Origin: Lachnospiraceae bacterium | GTDB taxonomy: Bacteria > Bacillota > Clostridia > Lachnospirales > Lachnospiraceae | Assembly (NCBI GenBank): GCA_022791635.1 | Contig: JAAVZL010000009.1 | Coordinates: forward strand, 1-40,714 | Length of the DNA stretch: 40,714 bases | Direction: 5' to 3' | In this document: positions 22,412 to 32,200 of the stretch, piece by piece | How the letters are laid out: every line of letters begins with the position of its first letter | Position numbering within the stretch: the stretch's first letter is position 1 | The notes under the pieces: model-generated | The model's input: only the letters and a program-made list of their open reading frames with translations | What the model was told of the DNA's origin: nothing | Databases searched by the model: none | Program-made: the position numbers and the translations under genes

Positions 22412-23692
22412 TTATTTCCGATAAATGATATCCTCCCGTCCCGGTCCATTGGAAACCATGGTAATGGGACACTCGATCTCTTTCTCCACAAACTCAATAT
22501 AGTTCCGGCAGTTCTCCGGCAGATCCTCATATTTCTTAATTCCCCGAATATCGCACTTCCAACCGGGAAGCTTTTTAAGCACCGGCTTGGCCTTCTCCAA
22601 AAGATGAGGCACCGGGAATTCTCTTGTAACCTCCCCGTCAATCTCATACCCCACACAGACGGGAATCTCGTCCAAATAGCCCAGCACATCCAAAACCGTA
22701 AAGGCCACATCCGTAGCTCCCTGAATCCGACACCCATACCGGGAAGCCACACAGTCAAACCATCCCACTCTCCGGGGACGTCCCGTAGTGGCGCCAAACT
22801 CGCCGCCGTCTCCGCCTCTCCTTCGAAGCTCGTCCGCCTCGTCACCGAAAATCTCACTCACAAAGGCTCCTGCTCCCACAGCGCTGGAATAAGCCTTGCA
22901 CACCGTAATAATCTCCTTAATCTCATAAGGCGGAATTCCCGCCCCAATAGCCCCATAAGCCGCCAAAGTAGAGGAGGAGGTTACCATGGGATAAATCCCA
23001 TGATCCGGATCCTTCATAGAACCAAGCTGCCCCTCCAGAAGAATATTCTTTCCCTCCCGAAGCGCCTGGAAAAGAAATGCGGAGGTATCACACACATAAG
23101 GCTCCACCATCCTCCTATACTCCTGAAGCTCCTCATACAGCTTCTCCTGATCAAGAGCCGGCTTATGATAGAGATGCTCAAGAAGCGTATTCTTCTGGAT
23201 ACACACATTGGCAATCTTCTCCCGAAGATAACTCTCCCCGGCAAACAGCTCACTCACCTGAAAGCCTATTTTTGCAAATTTATCAGAATAAAAGGGAGCA
23301 ATCCCCGACTTGGTAGAGCCAAAAGACTTTCCGCCCAAGCGCTCCTCCTCACACTGATCAAAAAGAATATGATACGACATCACCATCTGAGCCCTGTCAG
23401 ACACCAGAATCTTCGGAGCCGGAACGCCGCGCTCCACAATACTCTGAATCTCCCGAAACAGCACCGGAATATTGAGGGCCACGCCATTGCCGATAATGCT
23501 TGTAGTATGATCATAAAACACACCAGACGGAAGGGTATGCAGAGCAAACTTTCCATAATTATTCACAATAGTATGGCCTGCATTTGCTCCCCCCTGAAAG
23601 CGGACAATAATATCCGACTCCTGCGCCAGCATATCGGTAATCTTGCCCTTACCCTCATCTCCCCAGTTCGCTCCAACGACTGCTTTTACCAT
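22412..23692 (-). CDS. purA: Adenylosuccinate synthase
   Basis: 426 residues. GTP-dependent condensation of IMP with aspartate, first step from IMP to AMP. Diagnostic are VVGANWGDEGKGKITD at the start (P loop and catalytic aspartate), FQGGANAGHTIV near 42, the switch region FGSTKSGIAPFYSDK, and GATTGRPRRVGWFD near 300. Full length. Start at 23692 chosen for the methionine before VKAVVG with GGAGGAG eight bases upstream; the longer frame belongs to palindrome P2. Leader of about 190 bases contains a GC-rich hairpin (near 23843-23880) and P2 copy a. Third positions are strongly G/T-rich. Confidence 0.96.
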   Translation of the reverse strand: MVKAVVGANWGDEGKGKITDMLAQESDIIVRFQGGANAGHTIVNNYGKFALHTLPSGVFYDHTTSIIGNGVALNIPVLFREIQSIVERGVPAPKILVSDRAQMVMSYHILFDQCEEERLGGKSFGSTKSGIAPFYSDKFAKIGFQVSELFAGESYLREKIANVCIQKNTLLEHLYHKPALDQEKLYEELQEYRRMVEPYVCDTSAFLFQALREGKNILLEGQLGSMKDPDHGIYPMVTSSSTLAAYGAIGAGIPPYEIKEIITVCKAYSSAVGAGAFVSEIFGDEADELRRRGGDGGEFGATTGRPRRVGWFDCVASRYGCRIQGATDVAFTVLDVLGYLDEIPVCVGYEIDGEVTREFPVPHLLEKAKPVLKKLPGWKCDIRGIKKYEDLPENCRNYIEFVEKEIECPITMVSNGPGREDIIYRK

Positions 23693-23708
23693 AGTATGAA
23701 CTCCTCCT

Positions 23709-23828
23709 ATTCCAGTTCCGCAATATCCCATTCAGCACCCAAAGCTTCGAGAAGAATTTCCGGCCACAAAAAAATGTGTCCGTAAATCCTTCTAGGTACT
23801 CTATGGGATATTGCTGCTCCAGTTCCAT
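23709..23828. repeat. Palindromic element P2, copy a, upstream of purA
   Basis: Outer stem GCAATATCCCAT (23720-23731) with its exact complement (803-814, i.e. 23803-23814); inner stem 23750-23768 with 23775-23793 (15 of 19 pairs match). Flanked by a direct repeat, TTCCAGTTCC (23710-23719) and CTCCAGTTCC (23817-23826). It ends against the purA ribosome binding site. Copy b before ispG shares the inner stem but has a different, also paired, outer stem. Confidence 0.85.
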
Positions 23829-23886
23829 AATATCCAAGGGTAACGCCGGCCAATGAGGGCTCGTGCCCAGACCGCCGACGCTATCT

Positions 23887-23915
23887 AGTATACATGCTTT
23901 TTCAATTGTTGTAAA
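23887..23915 (-). promoter_or_regulatory. purA promoter
   Basis: Minus-strand TTTACA (23910-23915), 17-base spacer, TATACT (23887-23892). No PurR-like box is evident. Confidence 0.65.
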
Positions 23916-23960
23916 CCTTTTATTGTTCAATCATCCCAGCTCATCCCGACTTCAATACCA

Positions 23961-24188
23961 GTTCAGACGGACTGCGGTGAAAGCCGTTCTCTGGCTTTTC
24001 CAATATCCTGTGTCCGGCTGTTCGCGTACAGGGTGTCTGATATGAGCGTACATTGACCTCAAAACACAACACCCACCCAAAACACTTCAAGGGCAATGTA
24101 CGTTCAGAGCAGACATCCTGTACGAGAACCGTCCGAACACCGGATATGGAAATGACAGAGAGCGGATTTCGCCGCAGTCCGTCTGAAC
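23961..24188. repeat. Palindromic element P1, copy D
   Basis: 228 bases, the longest copy. The ends GTTCAGACGGACTGCGG (23961-23977) and its exact complement (24172-24188) are unique to this copy. Core arms 24020-24039 and 24110-24129 differ at two positions. Loop of about 30 bases, rich in AAC/ACC. It begins seven bases beyond the livF stop codon. Left arm is the GTGTCCGGCTGTT form. Confidence 0.94.
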
Positions 24189-24195
24189 GTCCCTC

Positions 24196-24915
24196 CTACT
24201 TCTCCTTCGCCTTCCCCAAGTAAGCCGCCTTCACTTCCTCATTCTCCAAAAGCTCCGCCCCTGTTCCCGTCAGAGTAATGCGTCCTGTCTCCATCACATA
24301 CCCCTTATTGGCAGCCTTCAGAGCCATATTCGCATTCTGCTCCACCAAAAGAATCGTCACACCCTGCTTATTGATCTCCCGAATAATATCAAACACCCCC
24401 TGCACAATAATCGGCGCCAACCCCAGGGAGGGCTCATCCATCATAATCAACTCCGGCTTGGACATCAGCGCCCGCCCAATAGCCAGCATCTGCTGCTCCC
24501 CACCGGACAGAGTTCCCGCCAGCTGCCAGGACCGCTCCTTAAGCCGTGGAAACAGATCATGCACCCACTTCAAATCCTCCCCCAGAGAATCCTTCCTCAT
24601 ATAAGCCCCAATTTTCAGATTCTCCAGAACCGTCAGATCCGGAAATACCCGCCTGCCCTCCGGCACCAGCGTGATCCCCTTCGATACAATCTGATCCGTA
24701 GAAAGCCCCGCAAGCTCCGCACCCTCAAACTGAATGCTCCCGCTCTCCGGCTTCACCAATCCCACAATAGAACGCAAAGTAGAACTCTTTCCCGCACCAT
24801 TAGCCCCGATAAGGGTCACAACCTCCCCCTTTGGCACCCCAAAGCTAATCTCCTTTACCGCCTGAATTCCTCCATAGGATACATGCAGATCCTTTACTTC
24901 CAATAGATTACTCAT
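24196..24915 (-). CDS. livF: Branched-chain amino acid ABC transporter ATP-binding protein LivF
   Basis: 239 residues: Walker A GANGAGKSST near 38, Q-loop, signature LSGGEQQM near 138, Walker B LIMMDEPSLGLAP, and switch histidine replaced by the usual LivF VEQNA form. One of two ATPases powering the LIV importer for leucine, isoleucine and valine (or related amino acids). Start at 24915 with GGAGG eight bases upstream overlaps the end of livG by eight bases. Last gene of livJHMGF, followed at once by P1 copy D. Third positions are G/T-rich compared with livM and livH. Confidence 0.93.
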   Translation of the reverse strand: MSNLLEVKDLHVSYGGIQAVKEISFGVPKGEVVTLIGANGAGKSSTLRSIVGLVKPESGSIQFEGAELAGLSTDQIVSKGITLVPEGRRVFPDLTVLENLKIGAYMRKDSLGEDLKWVHDLFPRLKERSWQLAGTLSGGEQQMLAIGRALMSKPELIMMDEPSLGLAPIIVQGVFDIIREINKQGVTILLVEQNANMALKAANKGYVMETGRITLTGTGAELLENEEVKAAYLGKAKEK

Positions 24916-25759
24916 CCTGCGCACCTCCCAGATAAGCCTCAATTACCCGTGGATTATTCCGAATCTCCTCCGGAGTCCCCTCGGCAATGGGCTTTCCAAA
25001 GTCCAGCACATAGATCCGATCGGAGATCTCCATAACCAGATCCATATGATGCTCAATCATAAAAATCGTCAGCCCGAACTCATCCCGAATCCGGCCGATA
25101 AACTGGGTCAGCTCCAGGGTCTCCTGAGGATTCATGCCTGCCGCCGGCTCATCCAAAAGCAGCAGCTCCGGCTTGGTAGCTAAAGCCCGGGCAATCTCCA
25201 GATGACGCTGCTTCCCGTAGGGAAGAGAGGTGGCCAGCTCATCCCGCACATCGTCCAGCTCCATCAAGTGCAGAAGCTCCTCAGACTCCCGGCGCATCTG
25301 GGCCTCCTCCTTGCCGTTCAGCCGAAAGGTCGCCGTGAAAATGTTGCTGGTGCGCAGCATATGCTTTGCAATCAGAATATTCTCAAACACCGTCTGACTC
25401 TTAAAGAGACGGATGTTCTGAAAGGTCCTCGCAATCCCAAGCCGCGTAATCTTATCCGGCGTGGGAGCAATGGCATGCTGCCCCGTATAAGTCATGGGAT
25501 TCTCTCCCCGGTAAAGCTTCTTCATCTTCCCTTGAGGATAGTTCTGGATAATCTTATGCTCCTTATAATAAACCGCACCGTTGGTGGGGGCATACACGCC
25601 GGTGATCACGTTAAAGGCCGTCGTCTTTCCCGCGCCGTTGGGGCCAATGAGAGACACAATCTCTCCTTTGTCCACCGTAAGGTTCATATTGTCCACCGCA
25701 ATCACGCCACCGAACTGCATGGTGACATTTTCCACCTTTAATACATTTTCCTTACTCAT
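24908..25759 (-). CDS. livG: Branched-chain amino acid ABC transporter ATP-binding protein LivG
   Basis: 283 residues: Walker A GPNGAGKTT near 37, the family's insertion between A loop and signature (YKEHKIIQNYPQGKMKKLYR; typical LivG proteins are about 255 residues, so it is somewhat extended), signature region LPYGKQRHLEIARAL, Walker B LLLLDEPAAGMNP, switch IEHHMDLVMEISDRIYVLD. Second ATPase of the LIV importer. It overlaps livM by eight bases and livF by eight, so translation is coupled across three genes. Confidence 0.93.
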   Translation of the reverse strand: MSKENVLKVENVTMQFGGVIAVDNMNLTVDKGEIVSLIGPNGAGKTTAFNVITGVYAPTNGAVYYKEHKIIQNYPQGKMKKLYRGENPMTYTGQHAIAPTPDKITRLGIARTFQNIRLFKSQTVFENILIAKHMLRTSNIFTATFRLNGKEEAQMRRESEELLHLMELDDVRDELATSLPYGKQRHLEIARALATKPELLLLDEPAAGMNPQETLELTQFIGRIRDEFGLTIFMIEHHMDLVMEISDRIYVLDFGKPIAEGTPEEIRNNPRVIEAYLGGAQDE

Positions 25760-26840
25760 GGGAGGCTCCTCCCTTCTTTTTCTTGTTTCCGCCGAATTTC
25801 CTCTTAAAGAAATTCGCGATTCCTTCCACAGAGAATTCCCTGGTCCCCATAATTCCCTGCCGGTAGAACAGCACCACCACCATAATCACAATGGCAAATA
25901 CCACCTTCCGAAAGCCGGGACGTAAGAGAGGCACATGGAAGCCGCCGATATAAAAGTTCTCATTGTCCAGAAACCGCAGCCACCACTCCGAACAGGCAAT
26001 GAACAAAAAGGAACTGATACAGCTTCCTGTCACAGAGCCAATCCCGCCGATGACCACAATCAGCAGAATCTCATAAGTCATAGCCGACTTAAACATCGAC
26101 GCCTGAATGGTAGTCTGATACATGGCCAGAAGTCCGCCGGAAACGCCGGCAAAAAAGGAGCTGATCACAAAAGCCAGACGCTTATGGTGAGCCAGATTGA
26201 TACCCATGGCCTCCGCCGCAATCTCATCATCCCGGATGGCCTTAAACGCCCGGCCATAGGTAGAATTGATCAGCATAACGATCAAAGCGATGCAAATGCC
26301 TGCCACCACAAAGGGGAAAAGCACGGACCGGAAAGACGGAAAATTCCGCAACAAATTGGAGCCGTTGGTAATGGGACCCAGCTTATCCCACTGGAAGACC
26401 GCCCGGATAATCTCCGCAAAGCCCAGAGTGGCAATCGCCAGATAATCACTTTTCAGACGCAGCACCGGAAGTCCGATGAGGTAGGCAAAAATGGCCGCCA
26501 CAATCCCCCCGGCAACGAGAGCCACCGGTACCGGCAGGGCAAACTGAATAATCCCTCCGTCAAAATATTGATACACACTGTTTCTGGCCTCCACCGGAAT
26601 GGTCAAAATGGCGTAGGTGTAGGCTCCCAGAAGCATAAAGCCTGCCTGCCCTAAGGAAAACAGCCCGGTAAACCCATTCAGAAGATTCATGGAAACAGCT
26701 ACCAGCGCATAGATGGCGCCCTTTTTCAATACGGTAAAAAGCATAGAGCTGGAGGGCATTACCTGCTCCAAAAGGAAGAGCAGAATCAGCAGCCCTGCAA
26801 TAAGGCCCACGTTCCATGCAGTCTTTTTCTTTGTACTCAT
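25752..26840 (-). CDS. livM: Branched-chain amino acid ABC permease LivM
   Basis: 362 residues, about ten membrane segments, with the family stretches GFTGLFSLGQAGFMLLGAYTYA and the ATPase-contact loop FKAIRDDEIAAEAMGINLAHHK. C-terminus is lysine-rich (FKRKFGGNKKKKGG). Start at 26840 has GGAGG eight bases upstream; the longer frame lacks one. Pairs with LivH to form the channel. Fourteen bases follow the livH stop. Confidence 0.92.
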   Translation of the reverse strand: MSTKKKTAWNVGLIAGLLILLFLLEQVMPSSSMLFTVLKKGAIYALVAVSMNLLNGFTGLFSLGQAGFMLLGAYTYAILTIPVEARNSVYQYFDGGIIQFALPVPVALVAGGIVAAIFAYLIGLPVLRLKSDYLAIATLGFAEIIRAVFQWDKLGPITNGSNLLRNFPSFRSVLFPFVVAGICIALIVMLINSTYGRAFKAIRDDEIAAEAMGINLAHHKRLAFVISSFFAGVSGGLLAMYQTTIQASMFKSAMTYEILLIVVIGGIGSVTGSCISSFLFIACSEWWLRFLDNENFYIGGFHVPLLRPGFRKVVFAIVIMVVVLFYRQGIMGTREFSVEGIANFFKRKFGGNKKKKGGASHE

Positions 26841-26853
26841 TTTGAACGCCTCC

Positions 26854-27738
26854 TTATACCTTATCCGTAACCTTCTCGCCAAAAAGGCCCGTAGGCTTGG
26901 CGATCAGAATCACAATCAGAAGGGCAAAGGTAAAGGCATCCGAGAAGGTCGTCCAGCCCAAGCCCTTGATAATATTTTCACAGATACCGATGATAAAGGC
27001 CCCGATAACAGCGCCGGGAATGGAACCGATCCCTCCGAATACGGCCGCCACAAAAGCCTTCAGTCCCGGCATAGCTCCTGCTGTGGGGGTCACGCCCGTA
27101 TAGTTGGTAAAGAACAAAAGACTTCCAATGGCCGCCAGAAAGGTTCCGATGATAAAGGTAAAGCTGATGACCGAGTTGATCTTAATTCCCATAAGCTGAG
27201 AGGTCTCAAAATCCCGCGAAGCCGCACGCATGGCCATACCGATTTTGGTCTTCTTGATGAGGGTTACCAAAAGCAGCACCAGCACTATAGTCAGAATGGG
27301 GGTAATAATCGTTACCCTCTTGGTGGTAGCTCCGAATACGGTCACCGTATCGTTGATCCAGGGAATGGCCGGATACTGCTGGGACAGTCCGCCTGTCACA
27401 TATAGGGCCAGGTTCTGGAGAAGATACGAAACACCGATGGCGGAAATCATAATCGACATACGGGGGGCGCTCCGAAGAGGCTTGTAGGCCACGCGCTCCA
27501 CCAGAAAACCGAGAATCACCGTCACAAGAATCATAAGGGGAATTGCTATGTAGATAGGCATAACCGTGGTGGAATAGACCATAATCAGGCCTGCCACCAT
27601 AAAAATATCACCATGGGCAAAATTAATCAGACGCAGAATGCCATAGACCATAGTATAGCCGATAGCAATCAGGGCGTACTGACCGCCCACTGAAATCCCT
27701 GCCATGAGATAGGGAAGATTTCTACTCATCCAGTCCAT
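26854..27738 (-). CDS. livH: Branched-chain amino acid ABC permease LivH
   Basis: 294 residues, about eight membrane segments; family motifs GYTMVYGILRLINFAHGDIFMV near 28-49, the EAA-like loop MRAASRDFETSQLMGIKINSV, and GIGSIPGAVIGAFIIGI. Partner of LivM. GGAGG precedes the ATG by about eight bases. It is separated from livJ by about 160 bases containing P1 copy E, which may lower expression of the permease genes relative to the binding protein. Confidence 0.93.
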   Translation of the reverse strand: MDWMSRNLPYLMAGISVGGQYALIAIGYTMVYGILRLINFAHGDIFMVAGLIMVYSTTVMPIYIAIPLMILVTVILGFLVERVAYKPLRSAPRMSIMISAIGVSYLLQNLALYVTGGLSQQYPAIPWINDTVTVFGATTKRVTIITPILTIVLVLLLVTLIKKTKIGMAMRAASRDFETSQLMGIKINSVISFTFIIGTFLAAIGSLLFFTNYTGVTPTAGAMPGLKAFVAAVFGGIGSIPGAVIGAFIIGICENIIKGLGWTTFSDAFTFALLIVILIAKPTGLFGEKVTDKV

Positions 27739-27790
27739 AAAAAGCCTCCAAATTGTTTACTTAGGAAGATGATCGTTTTTCTACAAGGAT

Positions 27791-27878
27791 GGGGCTGCCG
27801 CAAAATAAGCCAACAGTCATTTCCATATCCGGTGTCCGGCTATCGGAAAAGCCTGCTGTCTTATTTTACGACAGCCTC
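27791..27878. repeat. Palindromic element P1, copy E (internally deleted)
   Basis: 88-base hairpin that keeps the outer arms (GGGGCTGCCGCAAAATAAG with CTTATTTTACGACAGCCTC) and one CATATCCGGTGTCCGG, then jumps to TATCGGAAAAG, lacking all of the core present in the other copies. The join could have used a CCGG shared by the two arms. It lies 20 bases past the livJ stop, inside the liv operon. Confidence 0.85.
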
Positions 27879-27897
27879 ACTGTACCACTTACTGCTC

Positions 27898-29112
27898 TTA
27901 GTTTACGCCCTGCTCTGTTACAAAGTCCCATGCACCGGTATCGGTGTTGGCACATTTTACATAAGCAGTGTCGCGAAGGGCATCGCCGTTCACATCGTCA
28001 AAAGCGATGGCTCCGGATACGCCTGTATAGGATACATCCCAGAGGGCCTCATTCACCTTCGCCGGATCCGTGGAGCCTGCTGCCTTCAAAGCCTCAAGAG
28101 CCACATAGTAAGCATCATAACCCATGGCCGTTACGGCTGAAATGGTGTCGTCGCCGCCGTTATTGGCCTTGGCGGTAGAATCGCCATTGATCCACTCCTT
28201 GATGCCGTTATCAAACGTCTCATTACCGCCCTCCTGATAGAAGGTTGTCACGTAGATCTCAACATCCTTGCCCTTAGCTGCATTTAAGATTACGTTAGAG
28301 TCCCAGGTATCGCCGGCCATCATGGGAATGCCCATGCCCTGAGCCGCCGCCTGCTCGATAATCAGCGCCGCCGCCTCTGTGGAAACGGGTGCGAAGAATA
28401 CGTCTGCGCCTGCGTTCTTTGCAGAGGTTACGTAGGAAGTAAAGTCGCTGTTGCCCTCCTGGAAGGTCTCCTCTACCACCTCGCCGCCAAGAGCGGTGAA
28501 GGCTTCCTTGAAGTAGTGGCCAAGGCCTGTGGAGTAGTCGTCACCCAGTTTGGTCAGGATGTATGCCTTCTTTGCGGAGAAGTTCTCATTTGCAAAGTTG
28601 GCAAGTACGGTTCCCTGGAAGGGATCCAAAAAGCAAATACGGAAGTAATGGGTATTCCCTTCCGTAACCTGCGGATTGGTACAGGTAACGCCCATAGCCG
28701 GAATGCCCGCCTCCTTAAATACATCGGAAGCCGCAATGGACACGCCGGAGCCGTAGGAGCCAAGTACAATGGACACGCCTGCGCTTACCAGTGAGGAGGC
28801 TGCGGAAGGTCCCTTGTCGTTGGAGGACTCGTTGTCCACGATCTCCAGCTGTACGGTGTACTCTTCTCCGCCAATCTCTACGGTAGGTGTCTCCTGGTTT
28901 GCATACTGCATACCCAGAACCTCCTGCTTGCCGCCTGCGCCGTTATCTCCGGACGCCGGCTCATATACGCCGATCTTTACTACCTTGTCGCCGCCTGCCG
29001 CTGCCGGTGCATCTGTCCCTGCCTCACTGCCACCACTCTTACCGCCGCAGCCTGCCAGCATGGAACCCACCATAGCGGTTACCAGGGCAATTGCCAATAC
29101 ACGCTTTTTCAT
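27898..29112 (-). CDS. livJ: Branched-chain amino acid ABC transporter substrate-binding lipoprotein
   Basis: 404 residues. Lipoprotein signal with lipobox LAGC (cysteine 22) and a flexible glycine/serine/alanine linker, then a type I periplasmic-binding fold: VVKIGVYEPASGDNGAGG, QLEIVDNESSNDKGPSAASSL, GSYGSGVSIAASDVFKEAGIP, AYILTKLGDDYSTGLG. Tethered outside the membrane it delivers amino acids to LivHM. First gene of the liv operon behind its own promoter. The leader carries GCAGAACTGGAATAAGGAGG just before the start, the same motif that borders both P2 copies. Confidence 0.93.
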   Translation of the reverse strand: MKKRVLAIALVTAMVGSMLAGCGGKSGGSEAGTDAPAAAGGDKVVKIGVYEPASGDNGAGGKQEVLGMQYANQETPTVEIGGEEYTVQLEIVDNESSNDKGPSAASSLVSAGVSIVLGSYGSGVSIAASDVFKEAGIPAMGVTCTNPQVTEGNTHYFRICFLDPFQGTVLANFANENFSAKKAYILTKLGDDYSTGLGHYFKEAFTALGGEVVEETFQEGNSDFTSYVTSAKNAGADVFFAPVSTEAAALIIEQAAAQGMGIPMMAGDTWDSNVILNAAKGKDVEIYVTTFYQEGGNETFDNGIKEWINGDSTAKANNGGDDTISAVTAMGYDAYYVALEALKAAGSTDPAKVNEALWDVSYTGVSGAIAFDDVNGDALRDTAYVKCANTDTGAWDFVTEQGVN

Positions 29113-29207
29113 AATTCATCATCCTCCTTATTCCAGTTCTGCAACATTCTTATTGCTGTTTGTACGCCTGTCAAAGACATTTGTACGTGGTTTTCAATAC
29201 GGACATT

Positions 29208-29236
29208 AGTATACCATGTTTAAAGTAATTAATCAA
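29208..29236 (-). promoter_or_regulatory. livJ promoter
   Basis: Minus-strand TTGATT (29231-29236), 17-base spacer, TATACT (29208-29213) preceded by TGG. It starts six bases after the polC stop, leaving no room for a polC terminator. Confidence 0.7.
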
Positions 29237-29242
29237 GAAAAA

Positions 29243-32200
29243 TCACACAAAATCAAACAAAGAGAGCTGATTGGACTCCGGCAGATCCCCCAGAAGCCCC
29301 AGATCCCCCATGAGATCAATCAGGCTCTTGGAAATCTTACTCCGCTGCCGCAGATCGTCTTTGGACAGGAAGGGGCCGTCCTTGGCCGCCTCATAGAGCT
29401 GCTCTGCCGCCTTGTCCCCCATACCTTCGATGGTGCTTAGAGAGGGCATCAGCTTCCCGTCTATGATCTGGAACCGGTCTGCCTTGGCCCGGTAGATGTC
29501 CAGAGGCCAGAATTCAAAGCCCCGGGCATACATTTCCTGAACAATGTGCATATCCTTCATGGTATCCTGCTCTTTTTTGGAGAGCTGATCGCTTCTGCGC
29601 TTGTAATCCGCCATATAGTAGGCCAGACGCTCCTTCCCCTGACACATGAGCTCATAGCTGAAGGCCGAGGCCCGGATGCTGAAATACGCCGCATAGTAAG
29701 CCAGGGGATAGTTGATTTTGCAGTAGGCGATTCTCCAGGCCATCATCACGTAGGCCGCCGCATGAGCCTTGGGGAACATGTATTTGATAAGAGTACAGGA
29801 CTCAATATACCAGTCCTCCACCCCGGCCGCTTTCATGGCCTCAATCCACTCCGGCTTTAGGCCCTTCCCCTTTCGCACGCTCTCCATGATGGTAAAGGAG
29901 AGGCTGGGCTCCACTCCCGTATTGATGAGATACAGCATAATATCGTCACGGGTACAGATGGCCGTGGAAATGGTGGCCTTTCCCTCCTTGATAAACCGCT
30001 GTGCGTTATTCAGCCACACATCCGTTCCATGAGAAAGACCGGAGATCCGCACCAGATCCGAGAAGGACTGGGGCTTGGCGTCCACCACCATCTGGATAAC
30101 AAAGTCTGTGCCAAACTCGGGAATTCCAAGGCAGCCCAGGGGGCATCCGTCAATATCCTCCGGCGTGATCTCTAAGGCCTCCGTGCTCTTAAACAGAGAC
30201 ATGACTCCCGGATCGTCCAGGGGAATGGTCCGGGCATTGAGCCCTGTCAGATCCTCCAGCATACGAATCATGGTGGGATCATCATGGCCCAGAATATCAA
30301 GCTTTAAGAGGTTGTGGTCAATGGAATGGTAGTCAAAATGGGTGGTAATGATGTCCGTCGTCATATCATTGGCCGGGTGCTGTACCGGCGTAAAGGAGTG
30401 AATCTCCTCCCCGTGAGGCAGCACCACAATCCCGCCGGGATGCTGTCCCGTAGAACGCCGCACGCCCACACAGCCCTGGACAATCCGGTCGATTTCACAG
30501 TTCCGCTTGTGAATCCCATGCTCTTCAAAATAATTTTTCACATAGCCAAAGGCCGTCTTATCCGCCAGGGTGGCAATGGTTCCTGCCCGGAAGGTCTGGC
30601 CGGTTCCGAAAATGACCTCCGTGTATTTGTGGGCCTTGGACTGGTAATCTCCGGAAAAGTTAAGGTCAATATCCGGCTCCTTGTCCCCCTTGAATCCTAA
30701 GAAGGTTTCAAATGGAATGTCAAAGCCCTCTTTTTTAAGAGGCGCGCCGCACCTGGGACAGCTTTTGTCCGGCATATCGCAGCCGGCAGCCCCTGCATAT
30801 TTGCGGACCTCGTCGGAATCAAAATCACTGTAATGACACTGGGAGCAGTAATAGTGGGGCGGCAGGGGATTGACCTCCGTAATTCCGGCCATGGTGGCCA
30901 CAAAGGAGGAGCCCACGGAGCCTCGGGAGCCTACCAGATAGCCGTCCTCATTGGATTTCCACACCAGCTTCTGGGCGATGATGTACATCACCGCAAATCC
31001 GTTGGAGATAATGGAGTGAAGCTCCTTTTCCAGCCGCTCGGTTACCATCTTAGGGAGCTCCTCCCCATAGATGGAGTGGGCCTTCTCATAGCAGATATCC
31101 CGGAGGGTCTGATCGGAATTTTCGATCACCGGCGGACATTTGTCCGGCCGCACGGGGGAAATATACTCGATCATGTCGGCAATGCGGTTGGTATTGGTGA
31201 TCACCACCTCCTCCGCCTTGTCGCTTCCCAGGTACTCAAACTCGGCCAGCATTTCTTCAGTGGTCCTAAGATACAGAGGCGCCTGATTGTCCGCATCCTT
31301 GAAGCCCTTGCCGGCCATAATAATTCTGCGGTATACCTCATCCTCGGGGTTGAGAAAATGCACGTCGCAGGTAGCCACCACCATTTTTCCAAACTGTTCT
31401 CCCAGGCTTACGATCCGTTTGTTGAGGCGGATGAGATCTTCCATGGACTCAAAGGTGGGCCGCTCTCCCCGGAGCATAAATTCGTTGTTTCCCAGGGGCT
31501 GAATTTCCAGATAATCATAGAAATTCACCAGTCTTGCTATCTCCTCCTCAGGGGCAGAGCGCACCAAGGCCTGGTAAAGCTCTCCCGCCTCGCAGGCGGA
31601 GCCGATGATGAGGCCCTCCCGGTATTTCTGCAGGACGCTCTTGGGAATCCGGGGGCGCTTGGCGTAGTATTCCAGATGGGACCAGGAGACCAGACGGTAC
31701 AGGTTCACCCGGCCAATCTCATTTTTTGCCAGGAGGATCACATGGTAGGTGGGAAGCTTCTTGATGGCGTCGGCGTCCAGAGCTCCCATCTGGTTGACCT
31801 TTGTCAGGTCCGGAATGTCCCGCTCCTTGAGCATTTCCACAAATTTTATAAAAATCTCTGCGGTGCAGCCTGCGTCGTCCACGGCCCGGTGATGATTTTC
31901 CAGGGACACATTCAGGGCCTTTGCCACCGTATCCAGCTTATACCGGTTGAGGTTCGGCAGGAGCATACGGGCCAGAGACACGGTGTCTACTACGGTGAAG
32001 GCGCAGGGAAGGCCCTGCCGCTGGGAATTTTTCCGGATAAAGCTCATATCGAAGTCTGCATTGTGGGCTACCATCACGGCGCCCTCGCAAAATGCCAGGA
32101 AGCGGGGCAGTACCTCTGTGATGTCCGGCTCGTGAAGCACCATATCGTCGGTGATGCCGGTGAGCTTTTCGATCTCAAAGGGAATGGGCGTGTGGGGGTT

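Noticed and set aside
21518..23785. 755-codon open frame on the plus strand
   Set aside because: It runs through P1 copy C and is antisense to the HAD gene and purA, which are clear proteins. Its length again reflects the AC-rich plus strand, not coding.
23693..23930. 91-codon minus-strand frame upstream of purA
   Set aside because: It translates palindrome P2 and the GC-rich leader hairpin and overlaps the purA start in another frame; no RBS is seen.
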